Part shown: positions 8,044 through 15,651 of the stretch, piece after piece | Numbering within the stretch: position 1 is the first letter of the stretch | Layout of the letters: each line of letters opens with the position of its first letter | Source: a bacterium | GTDB taxonomy: Bacteria; Actinomycetota; Acidimicrobiia; Spongiisociales; ZC4RG35 | Assembly (NCBI GenBank): GCA_028819345.1 | Contig: JAPPLW010000029.1 | Coordinates: 1 to 34,614, forward strand | Length of the DNA: 34,614 nt | Reading direction: 5' to 3' | The notes under the pieces: generated by a model | Databases searched by the model: none | Seen by the model: only the letters and a program-made list of their open reading frames with translations | What the model was told of the DNA's origin: nothing | Position numbers and translations under genes: made by a program

Positions 8044-8966
8044 GCGCGCAGCGCCTCTCTGGCCGTTTCGGTGTCGTCGAGGGTGTTCTCGATGTGGCCG
8101 AGCAGCCCGTCCAGGGTGTTCATCGACAGCCGACCCGCTACCTGTTTCAGGACGGGCAACGGTGTGCCGGCCTGGAGGTGCGCGACGATCCATGTGGACC
8201 GCGCGCGGCGGAGAACCAACCCCTCGCCTCCGCCCGGGTCGAGCCTGGCGCAAATGTTGTACACCAGGTTGCGTCCACCGGCTGGGATGAACCGGCCCTC
8301 TCCGGTGCGTTGCAAAGCCTGATGTGCGATGTCTGTGTATTGGTGGCGGATCGGCGTCAAGCGGGGGTTCTTTCCTCTCACCCGCACCGCCAGTCGGCCG
8401 GTGTCCACTTCGAACAGGTCGTCGATGTGTGCTATGGTGATCTCTTTGCCGTTCAGTCCCCCTCCGAGAGCGGCGGCGAGTATCCACAGGCGCTCTGGGC
8501 GGTTTTGGCGGCCGGGTAGCTTGGCTGCTCGCCGGAAGGCCAGTTCTTCTTTGGCGGTGTAGGGCGTCGCGATGCCGGTCCTGCCGACCTGCCGCGACGG
8601 CGATGGCCACTCCTTGGGGTTGGCGGCTCGTCCCACGGCCCTTAGGGCTGATCGGGCGTTGTCGCGCCATGTCCCGCTCCGATGGGAGTTCACCTCCATC
8701 GTCCAGTGCTCCACATTGGCGGGATGCAAAACGGTGCGGACATCACAGGTGCCCAAATGGCGATAGACCCAGACCACCAGACTCGCCGTGCAGCGAAGCT
8801 GCCACCGTGCCCGTTCCGCGTTTTCGGGACCGGCGGCCGAGACCCAACCGCGCACGGTGTCCATCAGCGGCTCCAACAGGCGCCGGTCGGTTTCGGCCCA
8901 CCCGTGAGGTTGCCATGTCTCCAGGACCCTCTCCACTTCAGGCGCCAGGGTTCGCTGTCGGCTCAC
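8040..8966 (-). CDS. Tyrosine-recombinase-like protein lacking catalytic residues
   Basis: A 308-residue protein whose C-terminal two thirds follow the tyrosine recombinase plan: an ALGGGLNGKEI helix where integrases have TGLR, a VRGKNPR beta-hairpin lysine, and RRARST..AHLQAG followed by LLGHI. However, the first catalytic Arg is Asn (GLN), the His of HxxR is Arg, and no Tyr follows the GH motif, so strand cleavage is not expected. It is probably a DNA-binding partner of the transposase, with which it shares an ATGA overlap. The GTG at 8966 follows GGGGGAG by four bases and is preferred over the GTG at 8990. It could alternatively be a decayed integrase, though the open frame and overlap argue for function. 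Confidence 0.65.
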   Translation of the reverse strand: MSRQRTLAPEVERVLETWQPHGWAETDRRLLEPLMDTVRGWVSAAGPENAERARWQLRCTASLVVWVYRHLGTCDVRTVLHPANVEHWTMEVNSHRSGTWRDNARSALRAVGRAANPKEWPSPSRQVGRTGIATPYTAKEELAFRRAAKLPGRQNRPERLWILAAALGGGLNGKEITIAHIDDLFEVDTGRLAVRVRGKNPRLTPIRHQYTDIAHQALQRTGEGRFIPAGGRNLVYNICARLDPGGGEGLVLRRARSTWIVAHLQAGTPLPVLKQVAGRLSMNTLDGLLGHIENTLDDTETAREALRA

Positions 8967-9239
8967 GAGACTCCCCCTTCCTCGTGGCACGCCCGACTGG
9001 TTTGACGCCGGGACAGGCGGTTCTCGGCGCGTTGGGATTCGGGCAACGACGAGGCCCGTTCTGCTGTCTCGGGCGACCTTCTGTGGTCGGGTCGTACAAC
9101 GGCGCAGGTACGCATACCCGAGAAGCTCAACATGACACTTCCAGATTGCCTAAACCTGTTTTTTGGAAATTTTTGCCGTAGGCCCTGGATAGCGTCGTCA
9201 AAATGTCCACTGCGCCCGACGCTACCTGGGGGACGTGAC

Positions 9240-9251
9240 GCCTTTTAAGGC
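9240..9251. promoter_or_regulatory. 12-bp palindrome upstream of the XRE-type gene
   Basis: GCCTTTTAAGGC is a perfect palindrome 20 bases before the ATG at 9272. It lies between a GTGACG at 9234-9239 and a TACGCT close to the start codon, so it could be an operator for autoregulation of a near-leaderless transcript. Both promoter boxes are weak. Confidence 0.3.
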
Positions 9252-9271
9252 ACTCGGCTACGCTTAGTCCG

Positions 9272-9751
9272 ATGGCGATCGCCAGAGAACACCCGGTCAC
9301 CTATGTCGTGCCAGGAGGCGCGTTTCCGCAAGGCCCATACAAGAAAACCACACCGTCGGAGGTCTACCTGGCCGCCGGTCTCGCCCGTCGGCTGAGACAG
9401 AGAATGAAGGGCGACTCAGTTCGATATTGGGCCAGCAAAGCAGAACTCAGCCCCCAAACGCTCATCAACATCCTCAACGGCAAAGCCTGGCCGGACATCC
9501 TCACCATCGCCCGGCTCGAAAAAACCCTCGGAGGTCGCTCGCTATGGGGAAGCGAACACCGCAAAACACCGAACTGGACCGATGGCAATTTTTGCACGCC
9601 ACCGGGTTTCAGAATTCCATCTGCCAGAGAGATCCACAAAATGCTCCGGGGAACCGACCCTGAGAAGGCCAGAAAACTGGCCAGCGAGTACGCTCGTGCG
9701 AAAGCGGTGCAACGCCAGCAAGCAGCGAAACCCTCCACACCCACACCCTGA
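9272..9751 (+). CDS. XRE-type helix-turn-helix protein
   Basis: A 159-residue protein with a central XRE/Cro-like DNA-binding fold at about residues 33-90. The segment AELSPQTLINILNGKAWPD has the recognition-helix shape (S/T-x-x-x-I-x-x-I/L-x-x-G), and a following helix contains IARLEKTLG. The N-terminal 30 residues are Pro/Gly-rich and the C-terminal tail is basic. No Shine-Dalgarno is visible, so leaderless initiation is possible. It lies divergent from the transposon core and convergent with the kinase/phosphoesterase pair, so it may regulate either. A repressor is more likely than an activator, but no ligand domain is seen. Confidence 0.7.
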   Translation: MAIAREHPVTYVVPGGAFPQGPYKKTTPSEVYLAAGLARRLRQRMKGDSVRYWASKAELSPQTLINILNGKAWPDILTIARLEKTLGGRSLWGSEHRKTPNWTDGNFCTPPGFRIPSAREIHKMLRGTDPEKARKLASEYARAKAVQRQQAAKPSTPTP

Positions 9752-9925
9752 CACAGACGCTCCCCCGCGCCCCGAAACTCATCCACAGCAACACGGCACC
9801 GACTCAAGCGGACCCGGCAGTGCCGGAATCATCTCATCTGTCCAGGCGATGGGCACCCTATCTGATCCGACACCACACAGGAATCACCCTCCGAGCACTA
9901 CTCATCCCCCGCCCGTCGCCTAGCG

Positions 9926-9950
9926 AACCGGCCCCTCCGCTGGCCGGGTT
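9926..9950. terminator. Possible bidirectional terminator hairpin
   Basis: AACCGGCC and GGCCGGGTT can pair around an 8-base loop with one bulged G. The hairpin lies between the convergent XRE and kinase genes. There is no clear T-tract, so the role is inferred from position. Confidence 0.3.
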
Positions 9951-9981
9951 AACCGTCCAACGAACCCTCCGGTCGATAGTC

Positions 9982-10665
9982 CTATGAAGCGAGGATCGTA
10001 ACTGGTATTCGGCTGTGTTTGATGATCGAATCGGCGACATCGGCAGGAAGGACATTGGTGGTGTCCACAGTCAACAGATCCTCGTCATTAGGGATGTCTT
10101 CGGGAGACCACGACCACTGGCCGGGACTACGTTCCCGTAGCCGATCCATACGCGCGGTAGGGTCGGTCACAAGCCGCACACCGAACATCCTGTGCGGTGC
10201 CACCAAGCGAGCCACGACCTCTTCCCAATCGTGAAAGGACCGAAGCCACGCATTCTGCAACCCGGCTATCACCGCGTCACACCCTTGGTCCATGGCTTCG
10301 GCAGCCAACAGCACAGCGGACAGAGACGCCGAAGCAGCCGCGCCTCTCCACCCGTACTTGAAGTAGCTGTCGATTTCAACCAGCCACTGTTTGTCGGGTT
10401 CCATTTCCGTGTGTTCAAACAACTGGTCGTGGGTGATGCCCATTCCCCGCTTGATAGCGTTGGTGTCGATGCTGGCTAACCCGTACCGGCGGGCAAGGCA
10501 TCTCGCCACCGTGGTCTTCCCAACAGCAGACGAACCCTGCAGGACGACCAAGGTCCGAGGGCCCTGATGAACCCTGTCCCTTCGGTCTCTTACGAGGTCG
10601 AATATCCAATCAGACCACACAGTTCTGCTCATGGCCCCAGAAAGGGTAAAGGCAGGCTGTGACAT
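9982..10665 (-). CDS. P-loop kinase (AAA_33-like nucleotide/polynucleotide kinase fold)
   Basis: A 227-residue protein with a Walker A motif GSSAVGKTT, a downstream IDTNAIKRGM segment resembling the substrate-binding DxD/N-x-I/L-R stretch of small P-loop kinases, and a lid-like Arg-rich stretch (TARMDRLRERSPG). These fit the AAA_33 group, which includes polynucleotide kinase and antibiotic phosphotransferases; the phosphate acceptor cannot be told. The frame is open upstream, but those residues are a shadow of the neighbouring phosphoesterase. I chose the ATG at 10665; the ATG at 10632 is equally possible, and neither has a good Shine-Dalgarno. It lies 79 bases after the metallophosphoesterase on the same strand, suggesting a joint nucleic-acid end-processing role. 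Confidence 0.65.
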   Translation of the reverse strand: MSQPAFTLSGAMSRTVWSDWIFDLVRDRRDRVHQGPRTLVVLQGSSAVGKTTVARCLARRYGLASIDTNAIKRGMGITHDQLFEHTEMEPDKQWLVEIDSYFKYGWRGAAASASLSAVLLAAEAMDQGCDAVIAGLQNAWLRSFHDWEEVVARLVAPHRMFGVRLVTDPTARMDRLRERSPGQWSWSPEDIPNDEDLLTVDTTNVLPADVADSIIKHSRIPVTILAS

Positions 10666-10744
10666 TTCACGGCCCCAAAGCGAAGCAGGCAACTGAATTA
10701 CCGGCGGGACCAGCCCAACCAAAGCCGGCAGCATTGTCGGCAAG

Positions 10745-11509
10745 TCAGGCGAGGATGCGCAGGTTGCCCCGGCGGTCGCGTTCGGCCACGACCACCCCAT
10801 GCAGACGGTCGGGGGTGTTGCGCGGTTTGGCGAGGCAAACAACCTGGGTGGGGCCGATCCTGACCTGTTGGTCGTAGTGCATGTGGCCACAGGCGTGAAC
10901 CTTGGGCCGCAGGTTCAGGGCGAGTTGCCGAAGGTACGGATCCCCGACCGGTATGCCTGCCTTGTTGGTTCCCACATCCGACGGCCAGTCGTGGGTCACC
11001 AACACATCGACGCCTCCGTGGTAGCGGCGGGCCGTGCGGGTGAGCTGTTCCAACTCGGACCGGTGCCAGTAGGTGCGTTGTTTGGCGTTGTTGCGTTCCG
11101 GCTCGGGGGTGTCGCTGTACTTGGGTGAGTAGATACCCGACAGGAACCCGACATTCACTTTGTGGATTGTGGTGATGCCCCACCGACCGAGCCACCACAC
11201 TCCCGGCGCCCACTCTCCTGCTCCGGCCCGGTCCAACGCCGGATAGGGGTCGTGGTTTCCCGCGATGAAGTACAGGGGCGCACCCAACACGATTTCACCG
11301 GCGGCTACGCGGGGGAAGTCGCCCACTTTGCGGTAGCGGGACGGGCCTACCACCCCAAGGTGATCGTCATGGCCCCGGTTGGGTTCCACATCTCCCGCGG
11401 CCAGTACGAATTCGAACGCGCCCCACCGACCACGAGCCGCATCGAGGGCCTCTGCCAGCACCTCGAAATTGCCGTGGATGTCACCCACCAACGCGAACTT
11501 GGTTCCCAT
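10745..11509 (-). CDS. Dbr1-like calcineurin-type metallophosphoesterase
   Basis: A 254-residue protein with the full set of metallophosphoesterase motifs: GDIHG (9-13), GD (39-40), GNHD (84-87), THDWP (172-176) and GHMH (208-211). The order WWLGRWG, GFLSGIYS, TYWHRSELE, then VTHDWPSD and LRPKVHACGHMH closely follows the lariat-debranching enzyme (Dbr1) family, where the HDWP and SGIY segments are characteristic. Eukaryotic Dbr1 opens 2'-5' RNA branches; the substrate of this bacterial relative is unknown. The ATG at 11509 has GGAGG two bases upstream and gives the normal N-terminus; a longer frame to 11566 adds unlikely residues. It is followed by the P-loop kinase. It may act on RNA or DNA ends, nucleotides or tailored oligonucleotides; only phosphoesterase chemistry is secure. 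Confidence 0.8.
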   Translation of the reverse strand: MGTKFALVGDIHGNFEVLAEALDAARGRWGAFEFVLAAGDVEPNRGHDDHLGVVGPSRYRKVGDFPRVAAGEIVLGAPLYFIAGNHDPYPALDRAGAGEWAPGVWWLGRWGITTIHKVNVGFLSGIYSPKYSDTPEPERNNAKQRTYWHRSELEQLTRTARRYHGGVDVLVTHDWPSDVGTNKAGIPVGDPYLRQLALNLRPKVHACGHMHYDQQVRIGPTQVVCLAKPRNTPDRLHGVVVAERDRRGNLRILA

Positions 11510-11818
11510 AGCCTCCGTCAGACTAAAAAGGCCGCCCCTCTGGCAGCCACCCAGTTTCAGAGGCATCCGATGCGCGGAAGCGGACTAGACCTCTGTCGGG
11601 TCTAGGAACAATGAAACCGGCTCCGCGCCTCTTGGGGGCCGAATGCACCAGTGGGTTGTCACAGGGTCCCGTTACATTAAACACGGGTGTTGACTGACCT
11701 CCACAACCCCACCCCTCCGGCATTTTCCCGGGAGTAAATGTGGCAACTCCGAAAGCCCACGGGGCTGCGGTCACCGCGGAAAGGTTTCTCTCCCTTTAGG
11801 AAAGGTCGCTGCTGCTAA

Positions 11819-11956
11819 GTGAAACTAGGAACCAAGATTGCATGGGTTGTGCTTTTGCTGGCCATAGTTCTGTGGATCTACGAGACTCATGTGAGATTCC
11901 CCTGTTACGACAGGACTCTCACCTATGAGCAGTGTCAGGAGGTTCTCAGATCGTAG
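11819..11956 (+). CDS. Small single-pass membrane protein (45 residues)
   Basis: Reading from a GTG directly after an in-frame TAA, the frame encodes a basic N-terminus, one hydrophobic helix (about residues 8-20, rich in V, L, I, W) and a polar C-terminal tail with two cysteines (CYD and EQCQE). AGGAAAGG lies about 13 bases upstream, a rather long spacing. The composition (helix, charge before it, paired cysteines) is unlike a random frame. No family is recognised. It sits alone between the phosphoesterase and the first palindrome-headed repeat. Confidence 0.45.
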   Translation: MKLGTKIAWVVLLLAIVLWIYETHVRFPCYDRTLTYEQCQEVLRS

Positions 11957-12532
11957 AACCCGACCCTTCCCCCCTACCCTCCACAGCACGGTGGTTGGCA
12001 CCCTCCATGAACCACCAAGTTGGTGGCAGCCCCCCGGCCCATTCCAACCCAAACTCACCCACTACCGATAGGTGACGACCGAGCTCTCGGCTTGCCGATT
12101 AGTGGCTGCTCCTGCACAGCCCGCTGAGCCGCGGGCAGTGCGCAAATGACAAGCCGCGAGAGTCTGTCTGCAATCGCGAATTCTTCGAGGCCAGTGTGGT
12201 GGGAGGGGAAGTCAAAAACAGCTACGAGAAGAACTTCCCCCCAATGTCCACCGTGTGCCGGGGCGGCTGACTGATCGCGCCTGTCCTACCGGCACGGCCC
12301 GGGACGATAGCCAGGCCCCAAGGTACCTGGTGAACATTCCTGCCGCACCTGGCAAACGGTTACAGAGAAGGCGGCGTAGCCTGTAGACGCTGACCAGAAG
12401 ACACCGAACGGTTTCAGGGTTTTGGTTGCCGAAGGCCTTCGGCATGACGGGGCAGTCGGGGTAAACGCCTTCAGGGCCTTAGTAGGCCCTCGATCCGCCT
12501 CGTGCCGTGAGAGATCGCCGATCCTCTCCCAG
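11957..12532. other. Non-genic stretch with one possible coding relic
   Basis: No convincing gene. On the plus strand the frame 12103-12270 is open and protein-like (it contains FFEASVVGGEVKN and SYEKNF), but it begins after a TAG and has no usable start before the GTG at 12196. It may be the tail of a lost gene. Confidence 0.3.
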
Positions 12533-12800
12533 GAGTTGCTACACGCGCGTAGCAACTCGGCTTGAGGACCGACTCGGCCTAACCGTGCGCCGAAACGGGC
12601 CCGGATGGTCCCGAAACCGGGGCGTTTTGTACCCGAAACGGGCCCGGGGCCGCTCCGACACACCCCTGTTCTGTGCCCGGGGAGGCCGTTTTCGTGCCCG
12701 GGGAGGCCGTTTTTGTACACAAAACCCCTCTCACGCCCCGAAATGGGAGAATCCGGGCAGAAAGCGGAGAATCTTCGGGTTCGTTCCGTTTGGAACGAAC
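12533..12800. repeat. Palindrome-headed ~240-bp element, copy 1, with terminal hairpin
   Basis: It opens with a 10-bp inverted repeat GAGTTGCTAC-ACGCGC-GTAGCAACTC (12533-12558). The body contains GC-rich reiterations (CCGAAACGGGCCCGG; GTGCCCGGGGAGGCCGTTTT twice) and then CACAAAAC, GAATCCGGGC and CGGAGA-TTC-like blocks. These blocks recur in the same order at the same distance from the palindrome in the copy at 14333. A perfect 9-bp stem with a GTTT loop follows at 12779-12800. Frames through it are open on several strands but look like shadows. Confidence 0.65.
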
Positions 12801-13429
12801 ACCCCCCCGCACGACCCGTCCCAACGGCCGGGACAGCAAAGCTCCCCAAAACCCAGCGGGTCAGGCCATATTCCCAGGCCCGTATGGCATGGGAATGGAA
12901 TCACGACTGCCCGCAGCTACGCCGACCACCACTCCGAGAACCACACCTGGTGCGAGACTGCGCCTGACACATGGAGATCAGCGCTCCCTCGCTACCCAAC
13001 ACCCCACCTGGGCCTGGTGCCTGTCGGTGGTGGCGAAAGCCGCGACACGGGCCTCCGCCAGGAGTGCACCGATCTGGTGGAGCACATAGTCGAACACTGC
13101 CAACGTCTTGGTAACCATCGGATGGACAACCCGCCCGGGTCCGAACATCATCACGAACCGGCCGATGAACATACCCGGTCTAGCCCATCGAGGTCTCTTG
13201 CCAGGGTTAGCTGTAAGTAAACGCGGCGTCGACGGGTTGCTATAGAACGATCGCACATGTGAACGCATAAAGCACCGGCAAGGGCAGCATTCAACCACCG
13301 CTGTTGATCTGCGACAGGGCCGCCGCCTCGCGCCTTCTAGTAGTGGCAAAATGCCGCAAACAAGTACCCTTCGGGGCCGTGCCCTGCTACGTTGATGCGA
13401 CCCCCACAACTCACGTGGAGGTGCCTCAT
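12801..13429. other. Stretch without a secure gene
   Basis: A minus-strand frame at 12978-13172 (starting MFIGRF, with a hydrophobic LAVFDYVLHQIGALL segment) is the only protein-like reading. It lacks a ribosome site and resembles no family I know. The plus strand at 13414 carries the GGAGG that serves the next gene. Confidence 0.3.
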
Positions 13430-13840
13430 GTGGACAGTCGAGGCATTCCCCACATAGTCCAACTATTCTGGCCGGGCACTGAGGGCATCTCCATCTATGT
13501 CCCTAAATGGGTGCTTCGGCGTGGAGATGTGACCCTGGCCGACATATGGTGGGTAATGGGCCGCGACCCGGACGAACTATTTGCCTTGAGATTGAACAGA
13601 GAAGACCGAGACGCAGACAGCGACTTCGGCAACACCCTGGCCACTTACGCATCGATCTTGGACCCGAGCGTCAACCGAGAGTACGGAATCGAGATAGTTT
13701 TGAGGCAGAACCTCAGCGAAGAGCGGAGGCAAGAGTGTTGGCGGCGGCGGTCCCTGCTCCACGAATGTCTCGTCTTTCATGCCATGCGCCTACATCGGAC
13801 CGAACTGGCGCGTCGAAAGAGGGCTTGGGATCAGAACTGA
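13430..13840 (+). CDS. Hypothetical protein (136 residues)
   Basis: Not recognised. The GTG at 13430 has GGAGG eight bases upstream, the best ribosome site in the region; the frame is open further upstream, but that part has poor composition. The product begins with beta-like hydrophobic segments (IPHIVQLFWPG, ISIYVPKWVL), has an acidic middle (REDRDADSDFG) and ends in a strongly basic, helix-forming tail rich in Arg. It is convergent with the small minus-strand gene that ends 20 bases away. No signal peptide or membrane helix is seen. Confidence 0.55.
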   Translation: MDSRGIPHIVQLFWPGTEGISIYVPKWVLRRGDVTLADIWWVMGRDPDELFALRLNREDRDADSDFGNTLATYASILDPSVNREYGIEIVLRQNLSEERRQECWRRRSLLHECLVFHAMRLHRTELARRKRAWDQN

Positions 13841-13860
13841 CACCCGATGTCTCTATTGGG

Positions 13861-14070
13861 CTAAGAAACGGGATCCCTGTTTCCATAGTGCTTCCAAAGA
13901 AGAGCATCAACATGCTCCGCGTGGGTGTCAAGTTCTTGGAGTTCGTCCTCGGTCAGTTCGACCCCTTCGGGGAAAAGGGTGACTCCTCCATTGGCATGCC
14001 TAACCAGCACCCCATCATCAGTGTGGGCAACCCGCTCGCTTCCCGAGAGCGCTGGGCGTCCTCTCTCCAT
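13861..14070 (-). CDS. Small acidic hypothetical protein (69 residues)
   Basis: Not recognised. From the ATG at 14070 the product has a polar N-terminus with a VLVRHANGGVTLFPEG beta-hairpin-like segment, then an acidic amphipathic helix beginning ELTEDELQELDTHAEHV. The size and charge resemble antitoxins or small phage proteins, but no partner is evident. The frame is open upstream to 14256, though those residues look like untranslated sequence. There is no clear Shine-Dalgarno. It lies convergent with the 136-residue gene. Confidence 0.45.
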   Translation of the reverse strand: MERGRPALSGSERVAHTDDGVLVRHANGGVTLFPEGVELTEDELQELDTHAEHVDALLWKHYGNRDPVS

Positions 14071-14332
14071 GCCGCACCATTGTAACACCGCGCCCGTCTG
14101 ATGGCCGAGAGCTATTCGAATCTCGCCCCCGCCGTTGTTCAGGCGGTGGTTTCGGTGCCACATCAAGGCGGCACAGAACAGCGGCCATGCCAAATACGTG
14201 GAGTGTCCTGAGCACACCGGCCGCCCGGCCAGAGGCATCCCAACCCGAGCACTCACGCGGGGATCCGCCGATCACTACAAGTCCACACTCCTGCCGATGC
14301 CAACTGGTCCATAGAGATTGGGGACCGCCGAA

Positions 14333-14576
14333 GGGTTACTACACGCGTGTAGCAACTCCTGCTGGGCGGCGGAAGGGCCGGATCGCGCGCTGAAATGGGC
14401 CGGATCGCGCTCGGGAACGCCAGTTTTGGGCGCCGAAACACTCCCCCAAGCGCGTCGGGAACCCCAAATAACGACGCCGAGGCGGGCCATTCCGCGCTCG
14501 AGACAGCCAGTTTTTACACAAAACGGCTTCGGACCCCCAGAATGGGCGGATCCGGGCGGCAAAGTCGGAGATTCTC
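14333..14576. repeat. Palindrome-headed ~240-bp element, copy 2
   Basis: The head GTTACTACACG-CGTGTAGCAAC (14335-14356) matches the copy 1 head with compensating changes inside the palindrome. CACAAAAC occurs 182 bases after the head (183 in copy 1), followed by GAATGGGCGGATCCGGGC and CGGAGATTCTC. The interior has diverged more than the ends. Confidence 0.65.
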
Positions 14577-14593
14577 TTGATGGTCGGATATCC

Positions 14594-14646
14594 CCCCCAA
14601 GGTGCAAGGTGCAGGAGGGAATCTGCACCTTGGTGCACCTTGGGGG
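14594..14646. terminator. Long hairpin built from AAGGTGCA repeats
   Basis: CCCCCAAGGTGCA-AGGTGCAG pairs with CTGCACCTT-GGTGCACCTTGGGGG around an 8-base loop, with a two-base bulge. The arms are about 21 and 24 bases, and each holds two copies of the (A)AGGTGCA word. It lies 80 bases downstream of the minus-strand nucleotidyltransferase frame and may end that transcript, although no T-tract follows. It also directly follows repeat copy 2, where copy 1 has its own hairpin. Confidence 0.5.
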
Positions 14647-14726
14647 CGAACGTGCTCAAATCGGTAGTGGTTCACTTTGAGGGGTTGTGCCGCAGGTCAG
14701 GGAGTCAAACCAAACTACTACCCGTC

Positions 14727-15050
14727 CTAGGTGGGGTCGGTGCCGTCGGTCGCCTGGACAAGGCGGTCCACCATCAGGTCGTTCGGAGATATGACCCGCA
14801 GAGGGTATCCGCTTACCACCACGATATTCGGGGGGTCGATGCCGTACGACGTTTCGGAAGGTATTTCCACCAGCACCCCGCCTTTATGCTCCCACCCGTA
14901 GTACCAGTGGCGGCCTTTTTTCTGGAACACTGCGGCTGCCAGGGCTTCCATGTCCCAGGACGCGATCCGACCTACCATGTCAAGGTCGGTGGGTCGGGAC
15001 TGCTGTGTGTAATGCACCTGCGCGCCGCCGCCGATCAGGGTCTGGGATGC
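14727..15050 (-). pseudogene. Nucleotidyltransferase-like protein, out of frame with its 5' part
   Basis: The open frame (107 codons) begins TLIGGGAQVHYT and continues RPTDLDMVG, the GG...D-x-D signature of small nucleotidyltransferases such as the DUF6036/AbiEii-like group. Near the end, LRVISPNDLMVDRL matches the usual C-terminal motif. The conserved N-terminus lies upstream of the first ATG, and a TGA at 15051-15053 blocks extension. In the preceding frame the sequence FDSVVEHPR leads straight into it, so a one-base insertion (or two-base deletion) near 15040 has probably split one gene. Alternatively, a non-AUG start just after the TGA could make a shortened product. Such enzymes are often toxins of toxin-antitoxin or phage-defence modules. 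Confidence 0.5.
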
Positions 15051-15409
15051 TCAACGACGCTGTCGAAAGCCGCCGCCGCGTACAGTATCCACTGGGGAGT
15101 GCCGAGTTCTGACCGTAGCACTTCCCTCTGGAAGAAACTGGTGAAATCGGAGTCCACCGGAACGTCCCCTCCGCTGGACCGGGTTAGATGGGTTTCTTTG
15201 GGTCGGAGACCGCAGGCCTGTTCCTCAGCGGTGGTGTCTATCCCCCGGGAGCGTTTCCACGCCAGCCGCCGTTCGATGTTACGAGTCGGCGACCCACCAC
15301 GAGCAAGCAAACGCTCATAGTTCTCCCGTCCTCGTTCCAGCGCCTCTTCCATGGTCAGGATCGTCGGAGGTGGCGAAGAATAAGGATCGATGACGGTTGG
15401 TTCGGACAT
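15035..15409 (-). CDS. Duplicated hypothetical protein A, fused to 5' part of nucleotidyltransferase
   Basis: A 124-residue frame. Residues 1-80 (IDPYSSPPP, then a charged helical region ending GIDTTAEEQACGLRPKE) are nearly identical to the frame at 15355-15777. After VPVDSD it continues as FTSFFQREVLRSEL..WILYAAAAFDSVVEHP, which looks like the N-terminal helices of the downstream nucleotidyltransferase. An internal GTG (VDSDF) could be the true start of that enzyme. The start at 15409 is chosen by alignment with the second copy (ATGTCCGA versus ATGGCCGA); no strong Shine-Dalgarno is seen. The conserved part is basic and polar, possibly an antitoxin-like or DNA-binding protein; its function is unknown. 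Confidence 0.5.
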   Translation of the reverse strand: MSEPTVIDPYSSPPPTILTMEEALERGRENYERLLARGGSPTRNIERRLAWKRSRGIDTTAEEQACGLRPKETHLTRSSGGDVPVDSDFTSFFQREVLRSELGTPQWILYAAAAFDSVVEHPRP

Positions 15410-15651
15410 GACCCGGAACATAGGAGGCCTTGCGGATCATGGGCAGAACAGTTACGCCGGAGAGCCTCGAACAAACAAGACCGAGCGGAATCGCTGGTTC
15501 GGCTGTCCTGGTGGTCGGAGCCCACCGGAACGTCCCCTCTGCTGGGCCGGGTTAGATGGGTTTCTTTGGGTCGGAGACCGCAGGCTTGTTCCTCAGCGGT
15601 GGTGTCTATCCCCCGGGAGCGTTTCCACGCCAACCGCTTTTCGACGTTGCG
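15151..15651 (-). repeat. 368-bp tandem duplication
   Basis: The near-identical cores 15151-15283 and 15519-15651 (for example both contain GGTTAGATGGGTTTCTTTGG) differ at only a few positions, many of them synonymous in the minus-strand frame. The flanks have diverged. Confidence 0.75.

Larger units (their letters stand above)
6268..8966 (-). mobile_element. Candidate two-gene transposable element (ends not resolved)
   Basis: The overlapping recombinase-like and transposase genes form one transcription unit beside tRNA-Leu. I could not find convincing terminal inverted repeats or a target duplication in 6042-6267 or 8967-9271, so only the coding core is marked. Confidence 0.55.

Noticed and set aside
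8044-8670. N-terminal 209-residue extension of the transposase reading frame
   Set aside because: It is the other frame of the recombinase-like gene, rich in Arg/Pro/Gly. The ATGA overlap at 8040-8043 gives a natural start.
10666-10890. N-terminal extension of the P-loop kinase
   Set aside because: It overlaps the conserved end of the phosphoesterase in another frame and has shadow-like composition.
14108-14127. TTCGAAT motif suggesting a tRNA remnant
   Set aside because: The flanks do not form a five-pair T stem, and no acceptor or anticodon arm is present on either strand.
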